Part shown: piece after piece, positions 45,814 through 55,063 of the stretch
Layout of the letters: each line of letters begins with the position of its first letter
Position numbering within the stretch: the first letter of the stretch is position 1
NCBI RefSeq assembly: GCF_012275535.1
Contig: NZ_JAAVTK010000008.1
Span: 186,001-250,000 of the forward strand
DNA from: Hymenobacter artigasi
GTDB lineage: Bacteria > Bacteroidota > Bacteroidia > Cytophagales > Hymenobacteraceae
Direction of reading: 5' to 3'
DNA: 64,000 nt
Notes under the pieces: generated by a model
What the model saw: only the letters and a program-made list of their open reading frames with translations
Database searches by the model: none
What the model was told of the DNA's origin: nothing
Translations under genes and position numbers: made by a program

Positions 45814-45970
45814 AAAATACCGGGTGCGCGGCGGGGCTGCCACGAGCTAAAGGAGCCAATGTAGGCAGCTTACGCGAAAGTTTTTGGTTGCCGGGTCAGG
45901 ACTTACGCAGTTGACGATTTTTTTCCAGCCGCGAAGCGGCGACACGTTGGTCGTAAAGAATTGCGGAACC

Positions 45971-46034
45971 GAACAGAGCCGCAAAGCGGCGGCACATATT
46001 GCCTGAGCAGGATGCCGCCGCTTTGCGGCTGTTC
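45971..46034. repeat. Palindrome, family H (AGCCGCAAAGCGGCGG type)
   Basis: GAACAGAGCCGCAAAGCGGC and GCCGCCGCTTTGCGGCTGTTC pair closely around a short loop. A degenerate extra arm (CAGCCGCGAAGCGGCG) lies upstream at about 45930. Single element in the window. Confidence 0.75.
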
Positions 46035-46051
46035 GCCTACGCAGGTTCTGG

Positions 46052-46762
46052 CTATTCTTCGGTTGGTACGGTGGCGTCGGCGTGGGTGGTGGCCTCGTAG
46101 GTGTCGGCGTACTTGAAATCTTCCAGCCAGTAGGCCGAGCTCACCACCTCGAAGGTGATGGAGTTATCCGTTTTTTCCTTCGTGCTCAATTGCCAGAGCA
46201 TCGATTTCGCTTCCTCGAATTTGTCGCCTTCCACCTGCGACGAGAACAGGCGGTTAATCAGCGCATTGGCTGGCAGGCCGGGCGCGAGCAGGCGCACCAG
46301 CGGCGCAGCCGGCTCATCATCGAATATGGCCAGGTCGGCGGGGTTTTCGGCGGTGCATTTCACCTGGAACTCCACGGCCTTGGTGGCCGGGAAGGTGCCG
46401 TTGTAGGCATCGTGCAGCAGCTGCGTGGCCTGGTAAAAGCCCTTGTGCAGCGGCAATTCGGGGTTTTCTTCCCAGAGCTTCTCAGTGAGCATCTGGTGGC
46501 CCAGGTTTTCAATCTGGCCGGCATTCAGCTCTTCCGGATACAAATAGCCCAGCACCACTTCGGCCGCCTCGCGGGGCTCCAAATCGGTGAAGGACATGAG
46601 GCACATCTCCTTCAATTCGGCTTCGCTGATGGCGTCCGGATTGTCGTAGTTCATCTTCACCAGCAAGGCTTTGTAATCGGAATTTTGCCAGGTGTTGGGC
46701 AGCTCGGTGAGGGTGGCGAAGGTGAGGCGCTCAACGGTGAATTTGGGGGCGGGGGTCAGCAT
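46052..46762 (-). CDS. Hypothetical acidic protein
   Basis: The 236-residue protein is soluble, acidic and mostly helical, without signal peptide. Readable stretches are FTDLEPREAAEVVLGYLY, ENLGHQMLTEKLWEENPELP and a Glu/Thr-rich C-terminal tail. I recognise no family. Similar proteins occur in Hymenobacter-like genomes only as hypotheticals, as far as I know. It is a single gene between palindromes on both sides, with its own short upstream region. Confidence 0.65.
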   Translation of the reverse strand: MLTPAPKFTVERLTFATLTELPNTWQNSDYKALLVKMNYDNPDAISEAELKEMCLMSFTDLEPREAAEVVLGYLYPEELNAGQIENLGHQMLTEKLWEENPELPLHKGFYQATQLLHDAYNGTFPATKAVEFQVKCTAENPADLAIFDDEPAAPLVRLLAPGLPANALINRLFSSQVEGDKFEEAKSMLWQLSTKEKTDNSITFEVVSSAYWLEDFKYADTYEATTHADATVPTEE

Positions 46763-46860
46763 ATGTTAAAAAAGGGAAAGGCGGCGCGGAGCCGCCGGTA
46801 CGGTTGGGTTTACGCACAGCGGCGGCAAACGGCCGGAAATGGCGTGCCGTTCTGCCGCTC

Positions 46861-47016
46861 ACCTCACCCCCGGCCCCTCTCCCGCGGAGAGGGGAGCCGC
46901 GGCGGCGCAGGTGTTCCCGTGTCGCATATGATTTAGCTTGTGCCGGGGCCGCGCCACGATACCCAAGCCACGCCGCCGTGGCTCCCCTCTCCGCGGGAGA
47001 GGGGCCGGGGGTGAGG
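46861..47016. repeat. Palindrome, family D
   Basis: Arms ACCTCACCCCCGGCCCC...GAGAGGGGAG and complement are about 35 bases long, separated by about 80 bases. It fills the gap between the histidine kinase and the hypothetical gene; its end touches the kinase stop codon. Confidence 0.85.
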
Positions 47017-48462
47017 TTACGCCACCGGCAGCGTAAACAGAAACCGGCTGCCCGCCGCCGGCTGGCTTTCCACCCACAGCTGCCCGCCCTGCGCCCCAAT
47101 AAACTCGCGCGAAATGCTGAGGCCCAGCCCCGAGCTGCCGTGCCCGCCCTGGCCCGGCACGCCCGCAAAGCGCTGGAAGATGCGCTTGTGGTGCTCGGCT
47201 GCAATGCCGGGGCCCTGGTCCTCCACGCTCACGCGCACCATCTCGCCCCACTGCATGGCCCGGATGATGAGCGGGGCCGCCGTGGGCGAGTAGCGGATGG
47301 CGTTGGAAAGGAGGTTGATGAGCACCCAGGTGGTTTTTTCCACGTCGCCGTGCACTTCGGGCAGGGCCTCGGGCAGCTGCAGGTCGAGCCGAATCTGCTT
47401 GTCGTGCAGCTGCGGGTGCACCGTTTGGGTGGCGTAGCGGATAACGTCGGCTAGGTGCATGGGCTGCACGTTGAGCTTGATGCCCGCGCCCGCGTCGAGG
47501 CGCGATACTTCGATGAGCTGGCCCACCATGTTCAGCAGGCGCTGGGTTTCCTCGCCGATGCCGGTGGCCAGCACCTGGCGCTCGGCATCGGTGGTGCGCG
47601 GGTTTTGCAACAGCATCAGGCTGAGCTTGATGCTGGCCAGCGGCGTTTTCAGCTCGTGCGAAATCGTGGCCAAAAAGGTGGATTTCAATTCGTCCAGCTT
47701 CTTAAAGTCGGACACGTTGCGCAGGCACAGGATGTGGCCGGCGGCGGTGCGCCGGCTGGCTTGGTCCACGGTTTCAATGGGGCTTATTTTGAGCTGGTAG
47801 TGCGGCGCGTCGCCCTTGTGCGGAAACATGAACACGGGGTCGGGCGTCTCATCGCCGGCCATGTTGGCTTCGGCCAGGGGCACCAGCAGGTCGCGCAGCA
47901 GCTCGTTGGTGGCGGCCACGGCGGTGGCGGGCAGGCCCAGCAGCTCCGACTGCGGCAGGCCCAGCAGGTCGCAGGCCACGGGGTTGGCCAGCACAATGGT
48001 GCCGTGCTCATCGAGGAGGAGCAGGCCCTCATCGAGGCTGCGCACGAGGCTTTCCATGCGGTTGCGCTCGGTGAAGAGCTCGGCCAGGGTGGCGCGGCGC
48101 TCGTCCTGGGCCTGGCTCAGCACTAGGTTCACGGCGGCGGCCACGGTGCCCACCTCGTCGCGCTTGCCCACGGCCACGCGGGTGGCGGGGCCGGGGCCGG
48201 CCACCCGCTCCATGTCGGCGGTGAGGCGGTGCAGGGGGCGCACCACAATGCGTGGCAGCCGCACCATCATGGTAATGCCCACCGCCGTGCCGGCCCCTAC
48301 AAAAGCCAGCACCGCCAACCGCGCCGTGTTGAAATCGGCCTGCTCGATGCCATGCGCGCCGTTTTCGAGAAAGCGGATGGTGAGGAAGGCGTAGCCGCCC
48401 AGCCCCAGCAGCAGTAGCAGCAGCAGAAAGACGCTGAGGCGGATTTTCAGTTTAAGTGACAT
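47017..48462 (-). CDS. Membrane sensor histidine kinase with HAMP and PAS
   Basis: The 481-residue kinase (start 48462; the frame to 48774 adds an Arg/Gly-rich lead) has helices at about 8-28 and 47-66 with almost no periplasmic domain, then HAMP (about 68-120), a PAS domain (about 138-250), the DHp helix with H269 in ATISHELKTP and an ATPase domain with NLLSNAIRYSP and GSSGLGLSISREF. It has no receiver domain. The sigma-54 regulator at 52551 and the hybrid kinase at 48722 are close, so it may feed that regulator; the sequence does not prove it. It is divergent from the hybrid kinase. Confidence 0.93.
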   Translation of the reverse strand: MSLKLKIRLSVFLLLLLLLGLGGYAFLTIRFLENGAHGIEQADFNTARLAVLAFVGAGTAVGITMMVRLPRIVVRPLHRLTADMERVAGPGPATRVAVGKRDEVGTVAAAVNLVLSQAQDERRATLAELFTERNRMESLVRSLDEGLLLLDEHGTIVLANPVACDLLGLPQSELLGLPATAVAATNELLRDLLVPLAEANMAGDETPDPVFMFPHKGDAPHYQLKISPIETVDQASRRTAAGHILCLRNVSDFKKLDELKSTFLATISHELKTPLASIKLSLMLLQNPRTTDAERQVLATGIGEETQRLLNMVGQLIEVSRLDAGAGIKLNVQPMHLADVIRYATQTVHPQLHDKQIRLDLQLPEALPEVHGDVEKTTWVLINLLSNAIRYSPTAAPLIIRAMQWGEMVRVSVEDQGPGIAAEHHKRIFQRFAGVPGQGGHGSSGLGLSISREFIGAQGGQLWVESQPAAGSRFLFTLPVA

Positions 48463-48721
48463 GACGCAACGACTGCCGCCCCGGCCCCCGACCAGGCGGC
48501 CGGCCGGTTTCGGCACCCAAATAAATGGAGAACAAAGGGCGGATGAGCCCGTAAATCGGCTAAAGCTATAACGCCGGCCCCAGACGGCGGCTCCGGCTGG
48601 ACCGTAATCGGGTGGCGGGCCTTGTTTGCCACCCGCCCGGCCGTATCTTGGGCTGCCGCCTCCAGGGCCACTGCTACCATTAGCGGCTCTGGCCTTCCGC
48701 CACCTTTCCCTTTCCCTGGCC

Positions 48722-51700
48722 ATGTCCCCCGCTGCTCCCCGTTCCGAAATCGATTGGGCCGCACTCGTTGCCACCGAGCGCGCCTGCCGCGAGCAGGCCG
48801 AAACTGCTTTGGCCGCCGCCCAGGCCCAGGCCGCTGCCCTGGAAGGGCAGCTGGCCGCCGTGGCCGTCAGCGCCCAGCACTACCACACCCAGCTCACGGC
48901 CCTGGTGCAGCACCTGCCGGCTGCCCTGGTGCTGGTGGACCATTCCAGCCAGATTCAGTTTGTGAATCAGGCATTTTGGGAAATGTTTGGCTTGCCGCCG
49001 GTGGCCGGCCCCCTGGAAGGCAAACCGCCGATTCCGCACGAGGCCGTTGCCATCGATAATGCGTTTGCCGACCCCACTGCCTTTGCGGCGCGGGCCCGCG
49101 CCCTGCATGCGGCGGGGCAAAGCGTGCTGCGGGAGGAGTTCCGGCTGGCCGATGGGCGGGTAGTTGAGCTTGACTACCTAGTGCTGGATACCGTGTGCGC
49201 CGGCCGCCTGATTTGCTACCGCGACGTGACCAAGCGGCATCAGCGCGATGCCGAGATTCGGACGCTTTCCTTCATTGCCCAGCAAAACCCCAACACCACC
49301 CTGCGCCTGACGGCTACCGGCGAGGTGATTTATGCCAATCCGGCGGCCGCGCCGCTGCTGCAAGCCCTGGCGGCTGGCACGCAGGGCGATTTCCAGCAGC
49401 AGCTGCACGCGCTGGTGCAGGCGGCGCTGCGCACCCCCACGCAGCAGCAGCAGGCCCTGGAAGTGGCGGGGCTGCACTACCTGTGCCGGGCCGTGGCCGT
49501 GCCGGGCCAGGAAACGGTGACCCTCTACCTCACCGACATTACGGCCCGGCACCTGGCCGAGCAGCAGCTGGCCGAGCAGCGCACCTTCTACGAAAGCATT
49601 CTGGAGCAGACACCCACGGCCGTGGCCGTATTCGATGCCCAGCACCGCTACCTGTTTGTCAACCCGGTGGTGGAGCCCGACCCCGCCGTTCGCGCCTGGA
49701 TGCTGGGCCAGACCAGCACGGTGGCCAATGTGCAGCGCGGGCTGCCGGCCGCCATCATCGAGCAGCGAGCGGCTGCCTTTGCCGAAGCCCTGCGCACCGG
49801 GGCCGAGGTAACCTGGGAGGAAACCTACCCGGGGCCGCGGTATCTGCAGCGGAGCTACCGGCCCGTGCGCGGGCACGATGGCAAGCCGCTGGTCATCGGC
49901 TCGGGCAACGACATCACGGCCAGCAAGCAGGCCGAGCAGGAGATAGCCCGGCAGCAGGAGTTCTACGAGTCCATCCTGGACTTGCTGCCCGTGGACGTGG
50001 CCGTGTTCGATGCCAACCACCGCTTTCTGTTCGTCAATCCGTCGTCGGTGGCCGACCCGGTGGTGCGCCGGCAAATCATCGGCCTCACCAGCGACGAGTA
50101 TTTTGCCCTTCGCCAGCAGCAGCACCCCGCCGGCCTGCACCAGCAGCGAAACCAGTACTTCGACCTGGCCGTGCGTACCGGCGAGGACGTGACCTGGGAG
50201 GAAATGCGTACCGGCCGCCACCAGCGCCCCCAGCTGATACTGCGTAACCTGCGGCCCGTGTTTGGGGCCGATGGGGCCCTGCGCCTGGTAGTGGGTTCGG
50301 GCATCGACATCACGGCCCGCTACCAGGCCGAAAAGCTGCAGCACGAGGTGCAGACCATGTTGCAGGAGCAGCAGGACTTTATCCGGCAGATTGTGGACTC
50401 CCTGCCCAACGTTATTTATCTGATGAATGCCGAAGGGCGGATATCATTTTTTAACAAGGCCTATGATGAGGCCGTGCAACGCGCTCAGCATCAGCATTCT
50501 GAAGTCACAAATCCTGTGGTGCAGCAGGAGCGGGACCTGGTAAGCGCCCTGAACCAGCAGGTGCAGAACACGCACCAATCCCTGACGACAGAGCTGCCCT
50601 TCACCCAGCTTTCGGGCGAAATACTCTATTTCCACATGCACAAGCGGCCCATGTTCCGGGGCGATGGCCAGGTCGATATCCTCACCATCGGCACCGACAT
50701 CACGGCCATGAAGCGGGCCCGCCAGGAGCTGGAGCGCCGCGAAAAACAATACCACGACCTGGTGTACTACTCGCAGGCCCTGATTTGTACCCACGACCAG
50801 CAGGGCATAATCCTTTCCGTGAACCCGGCCATTGAGCGGCTCATGGGCATGCCGGCGGTGCAGCTGGTGGGCCTTCACCTGCGCAAAGCCCTGACCCCGG
50901 AACACCATGCCACCCTGCAAGCCTATCTGGACGGCTACGAGTCGGCCCTGCCGCAGCCCCGCGTAGTCAGCATCCGCAACAAGGCCGGCGAGCTGCGCTA
51001 CCTCAACTACTACACTTATAAGGTGACCGAGGAAGGCTATTCGCCCTACGTGGTGGCCTCGGGCTACGACGTGACGCCCGTCGTGCTGGCCCAGCGCGCC
51101 CTGCAGCACGCCAAGCAGGAAGCCGAAGAAAATGCCCGCGCCAAGGAAGCCTTTCTGGCCCGCATGAGCCACGAAATTCGCACCCCCCTCAACGGTATTC
51201 TGGGCATGGCCGCCCTGCTGCGTAAAACGGCTCTCACCGCGCCGCAGCTCGATTACCTGGGCACCATGCAGGAGGCCGGCCAGCACCTGCTGGCCCTCGT
51301 GAACGACGTGCTGGACATGGCCAAAATCACCACCCGCCACCTGGAGCTCAACCACGGGCCTTTTGATGTGGCCGTGGCCATGCAGGGGGCCGGCCAGATG
51401 GTGGCCACCCTGGCCGCCCAAAAAGGGCTGATTCTGCACGTTGAGCCGCCGCATTCGGCCGAGCTCCGGGTGGTGGGCGATGCCTACCGCCTGCACCAGG
51501 TGCTGCTCAACCTGTTGTCAAACGCCATTAAGTTCACCGAGCAGGGCCACATTCGGCTGGGGGCCGAAGTGCGCCACGATACGACGCAGGAGCTCGCGCT
51601 GCGCTTTTGGGTGGCAGATACCGGCATCGGCATCGCTCCCGAAGAACAGGCCCACATCTTCGACGCCTTCAGCCAGGCCAGTGCCGAAACCAGCATGCGC

Positions 51701-52270
51701 TTCGGCGGCACGGGCCTGGGCCTGGCCATCAGCCAGCAGCTGGTGGAGCAGATGGGCGGCACCCTGCGCCTGTGCAGCGCGCCCGGCGCGGGCACCACGT
51801 TCTCGTTTCAGCTGGCGCTGCCCCGCGCCCCGGAGCCGGCCGTGCCGCTGGCCCCCGCCCCGCCCGATGATTCTTACGAAGCCCTGCGCGGCCTGCGCGT
51901 GCTGCTGGCCGAAGACAACCTGGTAAACCAGCGCATTGCCGTGGTTGTGCTCGAATACTGGGGCGTGCAGGTGCGGGCCGTGGGCAATGGCCTCGATGCC
52001 CTGGCCGAGCTGCAGGCGCACGCCTTCGATGTGGCCCTGCTCGACATCCGCATGCCGGGCCTGAATGGAGTGGAGGTTACCCAGGCCATCCGCCGGCACC
52101 CCGACCCGGCCCGCGCCACCCTGCCCATCATCGCCCTCACCGCCAATGCCTTCGCCGCCGACCGCGCCACCTACCTGGCCGCCGGCATGAATGCATGCCT
52201 CACCAAGCCCTACGAAGAAACCGCCCTCTGCCAGCTGCTGCTGGATTTGACCAGCTCAAAGCGACCGTAA
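48722..52270 (+). CDS. Multi-PAS hybrid sensor kinase with receiver domain
   Basis: The 1182-residue protein (start 48722) has no membrane helix, so it senses inside the cell. After a coiled start, five or six PAS domains follow, clearly at about 60-180, 185-280, 290-400, 405-530, 550-660 and 670-790. H817 lies in RMSHEIRTPLNGILGMA; an ATPase domain has NLLSNAIKF, DTGIGIAPEE and GTGLGLAIS, and the C-terminal receiver (about 1058-1180) has phosphoacceptor D1108 in LLDIRMPGLNG. No output domain follows, so it is likely to act through phosphotransfer. Partner unknown. The gene is divergent from the sensor kinase at 47017. Confidence 0.94.
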   Translation: MSPAAPRSEIDWAALVATERACREQAETALAAAQAQAAALEGQLAAVAVSAQHYHTQLTALVQHLPAALVLVDHSSQIQFVNQAFWEMFGLPPVAGPLEGKPPIPHEAVAIDNAFADPTAFAARARALHAAGQSVLREEFRLADGRVVELDYLVLDTVCAGRLICYRDVTKRHQRDAEIRTLSFIAQQNPNTTLRLTATGEVIYANPAAAPLLQALAAGTQGDFQQQLHALVQAALRTPTQQQQALEVAGLHYLCRAVAVPGQETVTLYLTDITARHLAEQQLAEQRTFYESILEQTPTAVAVFDAQHRYLFVNPVVEPDPAVRAWMLGQTSTVANVQRGLPAAIIEQRAAAFAEALRTGAEVTWEETYPGPRYLQRSYRPVRGHDGKPLVIGSGNDITASKQAEQEIARQQEFYESILDLLPVDVAVFDANHRFLFVNPSSVADPVVRRQIIGLTSDEYFALRQQQHPAGLHQQRNQYFDLAVRTGEDVTWEEMRTGRHQRPQLILRNLRPVFGADGALRLVVGSGIDITARYQAEKLQHEVQTMLQEQQDFIRQIVDSLPNVIYLMNAEGRISFFNKAYDEAVQRAQHQHSEVTNPVVQQERDLVSALNQQVQNTHQSLTTELPFTQLSGEILYFHMHKRPMFRGDGQVDILTIGTDITAMKRARQELERREKQYHDLVYYSQALICTHDQQGIILSVNPAIERLMGMPAVQLVGLHLRKALTPEHHATLQAYLDGYESALPQPRVVSIRNKAGELRYLNYYTYKVTEEGYSPYVVASGYDVTPVVLAQRALQHAKQEAEENARAKEAFLARMSHEIRTPLNGILGMAALLRKTALTAPQLDYLGTMQEAGQHLLALVNDVLDMAKITTRHLELNHGPFDVAVAMQGAGQMVATLAAQKGLILHVEPPHSAELRVVGDAYRLHQVLLNLLSNAIKFTEQGHIRLGAEVRHDTTQELALRFWVADTGIGIAPEEQAHIFDAFSQASAETSMRFGGTGLGLAISQQLVEQMGGTLRLCSAPGAGTTFSFQLALPRAPEPAVPLAPAPPDDSYEALRGLRVLLAEDNLVNQRIAVVVLEYWGVQVRAVGNGLDALAELQAHAFDVALLDIRMPGLNGVEVTQAIRRHPDPARATLPIIALTANAFAADRATYLAAGMNACLTKPYEETALCQLLLDLTSSKRP

Positions 52271-52272
52271 CC

Positions 52273-52540
52273 CTGGCGCGAGTTTAGGCGCAGCCGTAAC
52301 TCGTGCCTGCCATCCGGGCGAGGCTGTGCCTCGCAATAGAACGGCGCAGTGGGCGCGGTACTGGCAGTACTGGCGCGAGTTTAGGCGCAGCCGTAACTCG
52401 TGCCTGCCATCCGGGCGAGGCTGTGCCTCGCAGCAGAACGACGCAATAGGCGCGGTACTGCATTGCCGCTGGCGCGGCAGGGGAGGCGCAGCCTCCCGCT
52501 CATTTTCGGCACGAGTTACGCTGCGCTAAACTCGCGCCAG
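52273..52540. repeat. MITE-like element, family C, with tandem duplication
   Basis: The left end is duplicated with a 97-base period (units at 52273 and 52370; each begins CTGGCGCGAGTTTAGGCGCA). The right end, from about 52460, is the inverted partner ending CTCGCGCCAG. A related single copy is at 40198. Confidence 0.85.
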
Positions 52541-52550
52541 TTAACGCAAC

Positions 52551-53912
52551 CTATCCCAGCCCGTATTCCTCCAGCTTCCGGTACAGCGTAGTGAGGCCAA
52601 TGCCCAGCCTTTTTGCCACGTCGGGCTTGTTGCCGTCCAGCTCGCCCATCAGCTTGCCGATGTGGCGGGCTTCTACGGCCCGCATGCTGTCGTCGGCGGC
52701 ATCGGCACCGGGCCGGGCGGGGCGGCCCAGGGCGTGGAACTCGTCCGGCAGATAATCGGCCGATAACATTTCCCCGGCGGGGGCGAGGATGGCGGCGCGT
52801 TCGAGCACGTTTTTCAGCTCGCGCACATTGCCGGGCCAGGGGTAGCGCTGCAGCAAGGTGAGCGCCTCGGCCGAGAGGCCGGGCAGGCGCTTGCTGAGGC
52901 GGGCGGCGAAGTGTTGGAGGAAGTAGTTGGCCAGCGGAGGTACGTCGGTGGGGCGCTCTTTGAGGGAAGGTACGTGGATGACGAACACCGAGAGGCGGTA
53001 ATATAAATCGGGGCGGAAGCGGCCTTCGGCGGCTTCCTGCTTGAGGTTGCGGTTGGTGGCGGCCACCAGGCGCACGTTCACCTTGGTGGGCTTGGTGTCG
53101 CCGAGCTTGGTGAAGGTCTGGCTTTCGAGCACGCGCAGGAACTTGGCCTGCACGTTGAGCTCCAGCTCGCCGATTTCGTCCAGAAACAGGGTGCCGCCGT
53201 TGGCTTCTTCCAGCAGGCCCTTCTTGTCGGCCAGCGCGCCGGTGAAGGCGCCTTTTTTGTAGCCAAACAGTTCGGATTCGAGCAAATCTTTGGGAAAGGC
53301 GCTGCAATTGACGGCCACGAAGGCCTTGCCCTGCCGCCCGCTGGCCTGGTGGATGGCCTGGGCAAAAAGCTCCTTGCCGCTGCCGGTGGGGCCTTCGAGC
53401 AGCACGGTGCTGTCGGTGGGCGCTACCTGGCGGGCCAGCTGCTGCACGCGCCGCAGCTCGGGCGAGTCGCCAATCATGGACTCAAAGCGATACTGCTGGC
53501 CCACGCGGCGCTCCAGCTCGGTGACGCGCTGGCGGAGGCGGGCTTTTTCGGCGGCACGGTCGACCACCACCACCAGCTGCTGCTCAAAATCGCCCTTGGT
53601 GAGGTAGTCGAACGCGCCGAGCTTCATGGCCTTCACGCCGTCGGGGATGGTGCCGAAGGCGGTGAGCAGCACCACTTCGGCATCGGGGGCGGCGGCTTTG
53701 AAGCGGGGCAGCAGGTCGACGCCGTTGGCATCGGGCAGCTTCACGTCGGAGAGCACGAGCAGGATGTCGGCGGCGTGTTGTTGGAGCAGCTCTAGGCCGC
53801 GGTGGGCGTCGGGGGCTTGCAGCACGGTGTAGCCTTCCAGCTCCAGCACCTGGGCCAGCAGCTGGCGCAAGCGCGCTTCGTCGTCGATGATGAGCAGGGT
53901 ACCGGTGGGCAT
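52551..53912 (-). CDS. Sigma-54-dependent response regulator, NtrC family
   Basis: The 453-residue activator has a receiver domain with phosphoacceptor D56 (SDVKLP), an AAA+ domain with GPTGSGKE at 174-181, GAFTGA at 221-226 (the loop that contacts sigma-54) and GTLFLDEIGEL, and a Fis-type DNA-binding helix-turn-helix at the C-terminus (PDVAKRLGIGLTTLYRKLEEY). It activates genes with -24/-12 promoters when phosphorylated. The neighbouring kinases are candidates for its signal source. It is divergent from the ATPase gene at 53960; a shared short region separates them. A sigma-54 promoter is not obvious in the window. Confidence 0.94.
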   Translation of the reverse strand: MPTGTLLIIDDEARLRQLLAQVLELEGYTVLQAPDAHRGLELLQQHAADILLVLSDVKLPDANGVDLLPRFKAAAPDAEVVLLTAFGTIPDGVKAMKLGAFDYLTKGDFEQQLVVVVDRAAEKARLRQRVTELERRVGQQYRFESMIGDSPELRRVQQLARQVAPTDSTVLLEGPTGSGKELFAQAIHQASGRQGKAFVAVNCSAFPKDLLESELFGYKKGAFTGALADKKGLLEEANGGTLFLDEIGELELNVQAKFLRVLESQTFTKLGDTKPTKVNVRLVAATNRNLKQEAAEGRFRPDLYYRLSVFVIHVPSLKERPTDVPPLANYFLQHFAARLSKRLPGLSAEALTLLQRYPWPGNVRELKNVLERAAILAPAGEMLSADYLPDEFHALGRPARPGADAADDSMRAVEARHIGKLMGELDGNKPDVAKRLGIGLTTLYRKLEEYGLG

Positions 53913-53948
53913 TTAGAGCGGAATTGGCTGGATGGGCCCGCAATTACG

Positions 53949-53956
53949 TAGTTTTG
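53949..53956 (+). promoter_or_regulatory. Bacteroidota promoter for the ATPase-nuclease pair, leaderless
   Basis: TAGTTTTG matches TAnnTTTG, with TTG at 53924-53926, 22 bases upstream, and the ATG at 53960 is only 3 bases further on. Transcription should start at or near the ATG. The next candidate start would cut the first strand of the ATPase domain, so this one is favoured. Confidence 0.55.
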
Positions 53957-53959
53957 GAT

Positions 53960-55063
53960 ATGCTAAAGCGCCTCCACCTTCAGAATTTCACCGTTTTCGC
54001 CGATGCCGACTTCGAGTTTGTGCAAGGGCTGAATGTGTTGGTTGGTACCAATGGCACGGGCAAAAGTCATGTGTTGAAGCTGGGATATGCAGTCGAATCA
54101 GCCAGATTTGATATTAGTAAACAATTCACGGTTGGCAATTTACAAGAACCCTTAACCAGTTCCATTGCGTGGACAGGAACTCTACACAAATTGCTGCCTG
54201 ATATATTTTTATCTACTCGAATTGCACCACTTATTAGGTGGGATTCGGAAGGCGATGCAAAGGTTGAAGCTGATTTTGGGACTGATAATGAGGTAATTTT
54301 TGAATTAAACTCCTCAGTTAAGGAAATAGACCGCAAAATAGCTAGTGTAGGGGCAACACATGCATCCACAAAAACCGATAAAGTATTTAAGCCCGTTTTT
54401 ATACCAGCTAAAGAAATTCTTTCATTAAGCTGGATGCTGCCCGGGTCAGAACAATTAGTTTTCCCAATAGAGAAAAGCTATTTGGACTTACTTGGTCAAC
54501 TTCGTCTTCTATCACTTCGCAAGCCTGAATCCATTCAAGCAATTCAATCATTGACTGATGTATTGGGCGGAGAAGTGAAAGAGGAAGAGGGTAAATACTA
54601 TCTTGTTAACGCTGATGGGAGGAGAGTAACTATAAATTTAGTTGCTGAAGGATTACGCAAATTTGGGACGTTACAAAAGCTATTGGCTAATGGTAGTCTT
54701 ACTAAAAACGCCACGCTTTATTGGGACGAGCCCGAAGCCAATTTGAATCCTGCGTTGCTCCGGAAACTTGCAGCTATACTTGCCGGATTAGCGCGTCAAG
54801 GATTTCAAATTATTCTGGCCACACACAGCATGAGTTTATTGAAAGAATTTCATATTCTTTCGCGTCAAAAAACGGACGAGCCATTACCGATTCGCTATTT
54901 CGGTTTGAATGCGGAATCTGGTCAGCCTACTACGGTGGTTGCGAGAGACGATTTCAAGTTTTTGCCAGATGTGGTGGCACTTGAAGTTGAATTAGAGCAA
55001 GCTGATGATTTAGAAGAAATTTTCGCCCGTGAAGACCGTCAGTTCCATGCCGATAGTAACTGA
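53960..55063 (+). CDS. AAA/ABC-type ATPase, first gene of a putative defence pair
   Basis: The 367-residue protein is an OLD/AAA_21-like ATPase with a short N-terminal strand (LHLQNF). Walker A is GTNGTGKS at 29-36, a signature-like VAEGLRKFG lies at 228-236, Walker B is LYWDEPEANLNP with D256 and E257, and the H-loop is THSMS with H289. FIPAKEIL at 147-154 is typical of these ATPases. No Toprim or nuclease domain is attached, in contrast to OLD and GajA. The stretch is visibly richer in A and T and in unusual codons than its neighbours, suggesting horizontal transfer. The end overlaps the next gene by 17 bases, so the two are co-translated. Confidence 0.88.
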   Translation: MLKRLHLQNFTVFADADFEFVQGLNVLVGTNGTGKSHVLKLGYAVESARFDISKQFTVGNLQEPLTSSIAWTGTLHKLLPDIFLSTRIAPLIRWDSEGDAKVEADFGTDNEVIFELNSSVKEIDRKIASVGATHASTKTDKVFKPVFIPAKEILSLSWMLPGSEQLVFPIEKSYLDLLGQLRLLSLRKPESIQAIQSLTDVLGGEVKEEEGKYYLVNADGRRVTINLVAEGLRKFGTLQKLLANGSLTKNATLYWDEPEANLNPALLRKLAAILAGLARQGFQIILATHSMSLLKEFHILSRQKTDEPLPIRYFGLNAESGQPTTVVARDDFKFLPDVVALEVELEQADDLEEIFAREDRQFHADSN

